A DNA stretch of 36,781 nucleotides from an uncultured Spirochaetaceae bacterium (GTDB taxonomy: Bacteria; Spirochaetota; Spirochaetia; Sphaerochaetales; Sphaerochaetaceae): assembly GCA_944392705.1 (NCBI GenBank), contig CALXXO010000007.1, forward strand, positions 1 through 36,781, given 5' to 3'. Made by a program: the position numbers and the translations under genes. Of the stretch, positions 33,526-36,781 are shown piece by piece. The notes below the pieces were generated by a model. That model was not told where the DNA came from. It ran no database searches and worked only from the letters and a program-made list of their open reading frames with translations. Numbering within the stretch: position 1 is the stretch's first letter; each line of letters starts with the position of its first letter.

Positions 33526-35230
33526 GCGGCAGCATTATTGTGACTGTTGTACCAGCATTGATTTTGCTTTCTATTGTTAGTCCATATTTTATTCCATAGT
33601 AAAGCTGTATTCGCTGGTGCACATTCACAAGCCCAACACCCCCTGTTTCTTTTCGTAATCCTTTCTGTGCATCAGAGTGTGAGTATGTTATGAAAGGCGC
33701 TGTAAGTCTTTCCTGGAGTGATTTTAGTGTATCGTCATCAATACCTGTTCCTGTATCTTCTATATAGATATATACAATACCGTTCGTTTGTTCTGCATGG
33801 ATGTAAATATCCATAGTTTCTAGAGTAGATGGAAGTGCATGGAGAATGGAATTCTCAAGTACAGGTTGCAGTATTAGTTTCAGCACTTGTGCATCAAGGA
33901 TTTTGTCATCATCCACACTGATATGTGTTATAAGTCTATTATTATATCTGCGGTTCTGGAGCTTTATATAGGCTTCAGCATTTTCAAGCTCTTCTCTCAA
34001 AGGTAGCATCGTCAATCCTTTATTTACAGCTGTCCTAAATAAACTTCCTAGAAGATGTGCCATTTCTGCAATATCATCATCGCCTGCAGCCTTTGCTTTC
34101 CATATGATTGATTCAAGCGTATTGTACAAAAAGTGTGGGTTGATTTGTGCTACAAGGGCATCCAGCTCAGCTTGTTTTTTCTTTTTCTCCAGATCAAATT
34201 TGTTGTAGATAAGATCATTGATTGTGAGAATCAATGAATCGTAATCAAGAAATAACTGTCTTATGTCGCTACAGGCTTTCTCTGTTAGCGGGAGCAATTT
34301 GAAGCTTTGTGTCTGGCTTGCTATACGCATTTGTGCCATAAGCTCATACAGCGGTTTTGTAGCTTTTCTTGATACAAGTATTGCTGATATAGCGGCGATT
34401 GCAGACACTAGGCAGATAATCAGTGAATACATTATGAAATCAATTATAGTCTGTTCATTCATACTATCCAGAGAAATTGTTGCTTGCCAGTTCAGCGGAA
34501 GCTGTGACGATTCTATCGTTACTGTAATTGTCCCTGTTCCATTATTTATGCTATATCCCGGAGTTCCTTTCGAGAATTTCAGAGTTCCATTACTGATAAG
34601 ACTGTTATTGTTTATCAGAGACATAATGAATTCTTCAGATAGGGTGAAAATAGCTTTGCCGGAATAGTGAAACGATGAGTTATAGAGATTTCTTATATGG
34701 CAGAAGATAAGGCCGGTTTTATTGCTCTCATCAAAAATGTCATTATTTAGTATGACCCAGCCAGAGTAGGAGAGACTTTCTCCGCTGAGTTCATCTACCA
34801 TCTGCGAGAAATCCTCTAAATCTTCTCCGCTATATATCATAGGAGTACGAATATTGAAAATCGTACCATTCTCATCAATGAGCAATGAAAGATTATCATT
34901 GAAGCTATAGTATGGAGCCTTTTGTTTTAGATAAGTACTCAGAAGATATGTACTGATTAGTATTTCATTTTCCGTATCATAAGAATCCTGCCTGTTTAGT
35001 ATCGAAGAAAATTCCATGTCGGAATTCAGGTACGTTTCATGTGAAAATATAGCGGACTGAATATATGCCGATAATGTTTCATCTGCGGCAGAAAGAGAAT
35101 CTGCGATATTTGTTGCATAACCATCAATTAGGACTTTTCTGTGGCTTATTAAAAGCATTGAAGCAATCACCGCAGAGCAAAGAACTACGGATGCCACTAT
35201 GATGATTATATTCATAGTCCTGAGTTTCAT
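33467..35230 (-). CDS. YesM-type sensor histidine kinase
   Basis: This 587-residue kinase has two membrane helices (about 7-28 and 263-286) around an extracytoplasmic sensor region of roughly 230 residues, then a HAMP-like linker, and the His_kinase (PF06580) box AQINPHFLYNTLESI with H366. An HATPase domain follows with EDTGTGIDDDTL and GVGLVNVHQRI. This is the LytS/YesM group that senses carbohydrate-related signals with binding proteins. Its ATG overlaps the stop of the response regulator gene by four bases (ATGA). The C-terminal tail NCEKLPQSSQQNQ lies beyond the HATPase domain and is encoded inside the convergent sulfatase gene. Confidence 0.93.
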   Translation of the reverse strand: MKLRTMNIIIIVASVVLCSAVIASMLLISHRKVLIDGYATNIADSLSAADETLSAYIQSAIFSHETYLNSDMEFSSILNRQDSYDTENEILISTYLLSTYLKQKAPYYSFNDNLSLLIDENGTIFNIRTPMIYSGEDLEDFSQMVDELSGESLSYSGWVILNNDIFDESNKTGLIFCHIRNLYNSSFHYSGKAIFTLSEEFIMSLINNNSLISNGTLKFSKGTPGYSINNGTGTITVTIESSQLPLNWQATISLDSMNEQTIIDFIMYSLIICLVSAIAAISAILVSRKATKPLYELMAQMRIASQTQSFKLLPLTEKACSDIRQLFLDYDSLILTINDLIYNKFDLEKKKKQAELDALVAQINPHFLYNTLESIIWKAKAAGDDDIAEMAHLLGSLFRTAVNKGLTMLPLREELENAEAYIKLQNRRYNNRLITHISVDDDKILDAQVLKLILQPVLENSILHALPSTLETMDIYIHAEQTNGIVYIYIEDTGTGIDDDTLKSLQERLTAPFITYSHSDAQKGLRKETGGVGLVNVHQRIQLYYGIKYGLTIESKINAGTTVTIMLPLTNCEKLPQSSQQNQGSFP

Positions 35231-36729
35231 GCTTTATTCCTGTATTCCACAGGAGAGTACCCTGTGATTCTTCTGAAAAGCTTGCTGAAATAAGAACAGT
35301 CCGTGTATCCGATTTCAATTGCGATTCTATATGTTTTTAGATTAGTCTCTTTCAACAATTTCTTTGCTTTCTCGATTCTTTGCTGTGTTATCTGTGAAAG
35401 GATTGTGCTTCCAGTTTCAGCTTTATATATACTTGATAGATAAGCTTCACTTTTACCTATTTTCGTACTGATGTATGTCAGTGACATCTGTGGATTTGCA
35501 TATTCTTCTGTGATTATATTATCTATGTCTTTTATCGTTTTACTACTATTGATTAATGAGTATTCCTTTGTACTTGTTGCAACAAGGAAAAGAAGATTCC
35601 TCAGATAATTCTTCATTTCATTTATATCTGAGATTTTCCCAAGAAATTCATGAAGCTCAGATACTGGTGTTATGTAAGTTCCTTGTCTGACAGCTTTTTC
35701 AAGGCATCTGTAGTATATCCCTGAGCATAGATAGTCCAGACTGTCATAATTTGCCGCATTTTCCTTGACGACAGAAAAGACTTTTTCGATATTTCTTTCT
35801 ATTTCTTCATGGTTGTTTTCCATGACACTTGATACTGTGTCGTTTATCAAATTGTCATATTCCCCATATTTCCAGAATCCGGGAGATGATAGATTTTCAT
35901 AAAAAAGAAATGATATTTCTGGTGCAAGCATATGTTCTTTTTCGGTAAGTAGTACCTGATTGTATGCTTTCCCGATTTCCTCAAGCGAAGAAAAGCTTTT
36001 GCTTATAGAAGCTTTGGGAGGATCTCCATGACAGGATTGAGTGATTATTTCTGATAATATCTTCTTGATTTCTTCAGTTTCCGTATCATGAATCAATATG
36101 AAAGCATTCTGGTTCATTCCCTTAAAAGCAAGAGCCACCGAAGAAGAGTAAATATGAAATTCTTCAGATTTAATCTGTGTGATTACGAGCCTTAGAGGAG
36201 GTGCTGGGACATAAAGACCAAGCCTTTCCGATTCTTCTTCTATGTATTCCTCTGTATATTCTGATGTGAGCATTCTGTTCAGAAACAATTCACAGGCGAG
36301 AACATTGCTTATTCTGTTTGATTCATCTTTTCCTATAGTTTTTTGTAGGCGCTTGAACACATCGATTATTTCTGTTGTGCTGCTTGGCTTTAAGATGTAG
36401 TCGAATACGCTATTTTGTAAGGCTTCCTTGTAATAAGCTATATCGCTGTACCCGCTTAATAGAACAACTTTTATTTCTGGAAAACTATGATGAAGTATAC
36501 GTATAAGTTCTATACCATCTATATCCGGCATCTTTATATCAGAAATGACAACAGCCGGATGCTTTTGTTCGATTATATCCAAGGCTTCTCTTCCATTGGC
36601 GGCTTCCCCTATGATTGAGAATCCTATATCTTCCCAGTTGATAAGATTTGCTAGTCCTTCTCTGATATCTTTTTCATCATCAATAATGAGAACAGGAATA
36701 AATGAACAATCCGCAGATAAATTACTCAT
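35227..36729 (-). CDS. YesN-type AraC-family response regulator
   Basis: This 500-residue regulator starts with a receiver domain (10-125): acidic pocket D17-D18, phosphoacceptor D64 in VVISDIKMPD, and the conserved Lys in FDYILKPSS. A long helical linker follows and then two helix-turn-helix motifs of the AraC type in the last 90 residues (TYISTKIGKSEAYLSSIYK; RIAIEIGYTDCSYFSKLFRRITGYSP). With the downstream kinase it forms a YesN/YesM pair, commonly controlling a nearby sugar ABC operon, here probably the convergent genes 27101-33525. No Shine-Dalgarno precedes the ATG; TATGAT and TAGAAT boxes lie 9-14 bases upstream, suggesting a very short leader. Confidence 0.93.
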   Translation of the reverse strand: MSNLSADCSFIPVLIIDDEKDIREGLANLINWEDIGFSIIGEAANGREALDIIEQKHPAVVISDIKMPDIDGIELIRILHHSFPEIKVVLLSGYSDIAYYKEALQNSVFDYILKPSSTTEIIDVFKRLQKTIGKDESNRISNVLACELFLNRMLTSEYTEEYIEEESERLGLYVPAPPLRLVITQIKSEEFHIYSSSVALAFKGMNQNAFILIHDTETEEIKKILSEIITQSCHGDPPKASISKSFSSLEEIGKAYNQVLLTEKEHMLAPEISFLFYENLSSPGFWKYGEYDNLINDTVSSVMENNHEEIERNIEKVFSVVKENAANYDSLDYLCSGIYYRCLEKAVRQGTYITPVSELHEFLGKISDINEMKNYLRNLLFLVATSTKEYSLINSSKTIKDIDNIITEEYANPQMSLTYISTKIGKSEAYLSSIYKAETGSTILSQITQQRIEKAKKLLKETNLKTYRIAIEIGYTDCSYFSKLFRRITGYSPVEYRNKA

Positions 36730-36781
36730 AGCAGAATTATTCTATCATACCGATTGTTGGATTTGTGGACTCTGATAGTGT

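Overview
The window looks like the chromosome of a diderm, probably anaerobic, spirochete of the Sphaerochaeta/Treponema kind. This is inferred from the solute-binding-protein signal sequence ending in VFA-GGSKE, the many beta-barrel proteins ending in aromatic residues, the glycolipid (MGDG-type) glycosyltransferases, the absence of LPS core genes and the moderate G+C. No rRNA or marker gene is present to prove it. There is no sign of prophage, transposase, integrase or CRISPR.

Region 1 (1-8829) is mostly on the minus strand and housekeeping in character. It holds a tRNA-Asn, an AI-2E family exporter, a DUF2804 protein, a membrane-anchored parvulin/SurA-like chaperone with a clear terminator, a two-gene unit of a YhhQ-type queuosine-precursor transporter plus a small radical SAM protein, a secreted beta-barrel protein on the plus strand, and two tandem paralogous diacylglycerol-type glycosyltransferases. 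An isolated AT-rich Panacea/DUF4065 gene (8978-9526) follows.

Region 2 (9675-27011) is a surface glycoconjugate locus. It contains a lipoprotein whose C-terminal region resembles GT80 sialyltransferases, a small barrel protein, UDP-galactopyranose mutase, LicD, DUF4422, two GT4 and one GT2 glycosyltransferases (the GT2 gene has a 9-base homopolymer). A tight plus-strand run of six genes comes next: Wzx-like flippase, Caps_synth/GT32-like transferase, RND/MMPL exporter, Wzi-like outer-membrane barrel, TarI/IspD-like cytidylyltransferase and an extended SDR. Together these could make, flip and export a variable glycan or glycolipid carrying Galf and perhaps a CDP-alditol-derived or sialic-acid-like decoration. 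No polymerase, initiating transferase or CMP-sialate pathway is in the window.

Region 3 (27101-36729) is a glycan-utilisation locus. A sugar ABC importer (binding protein and two permeases, no ATPase) is followed by a probable TIM-barrel glycosidase of unrecognised family and a formylglycine-type sulfatase. Facing it is a YesN/YesM-type two-component system, whose kinase gene overlaps the sulfatase gene tail-to-tail by 59 bases. The likely substrate is a sulfated glycan taken up as an oligosaccharide.

General features: every convergent gene pair overlaps or abuts, several genes lack a Shine-Dalgarno but have a -10-like box just upstream of the start, and no gene-free stretch exceeds 300 bases.
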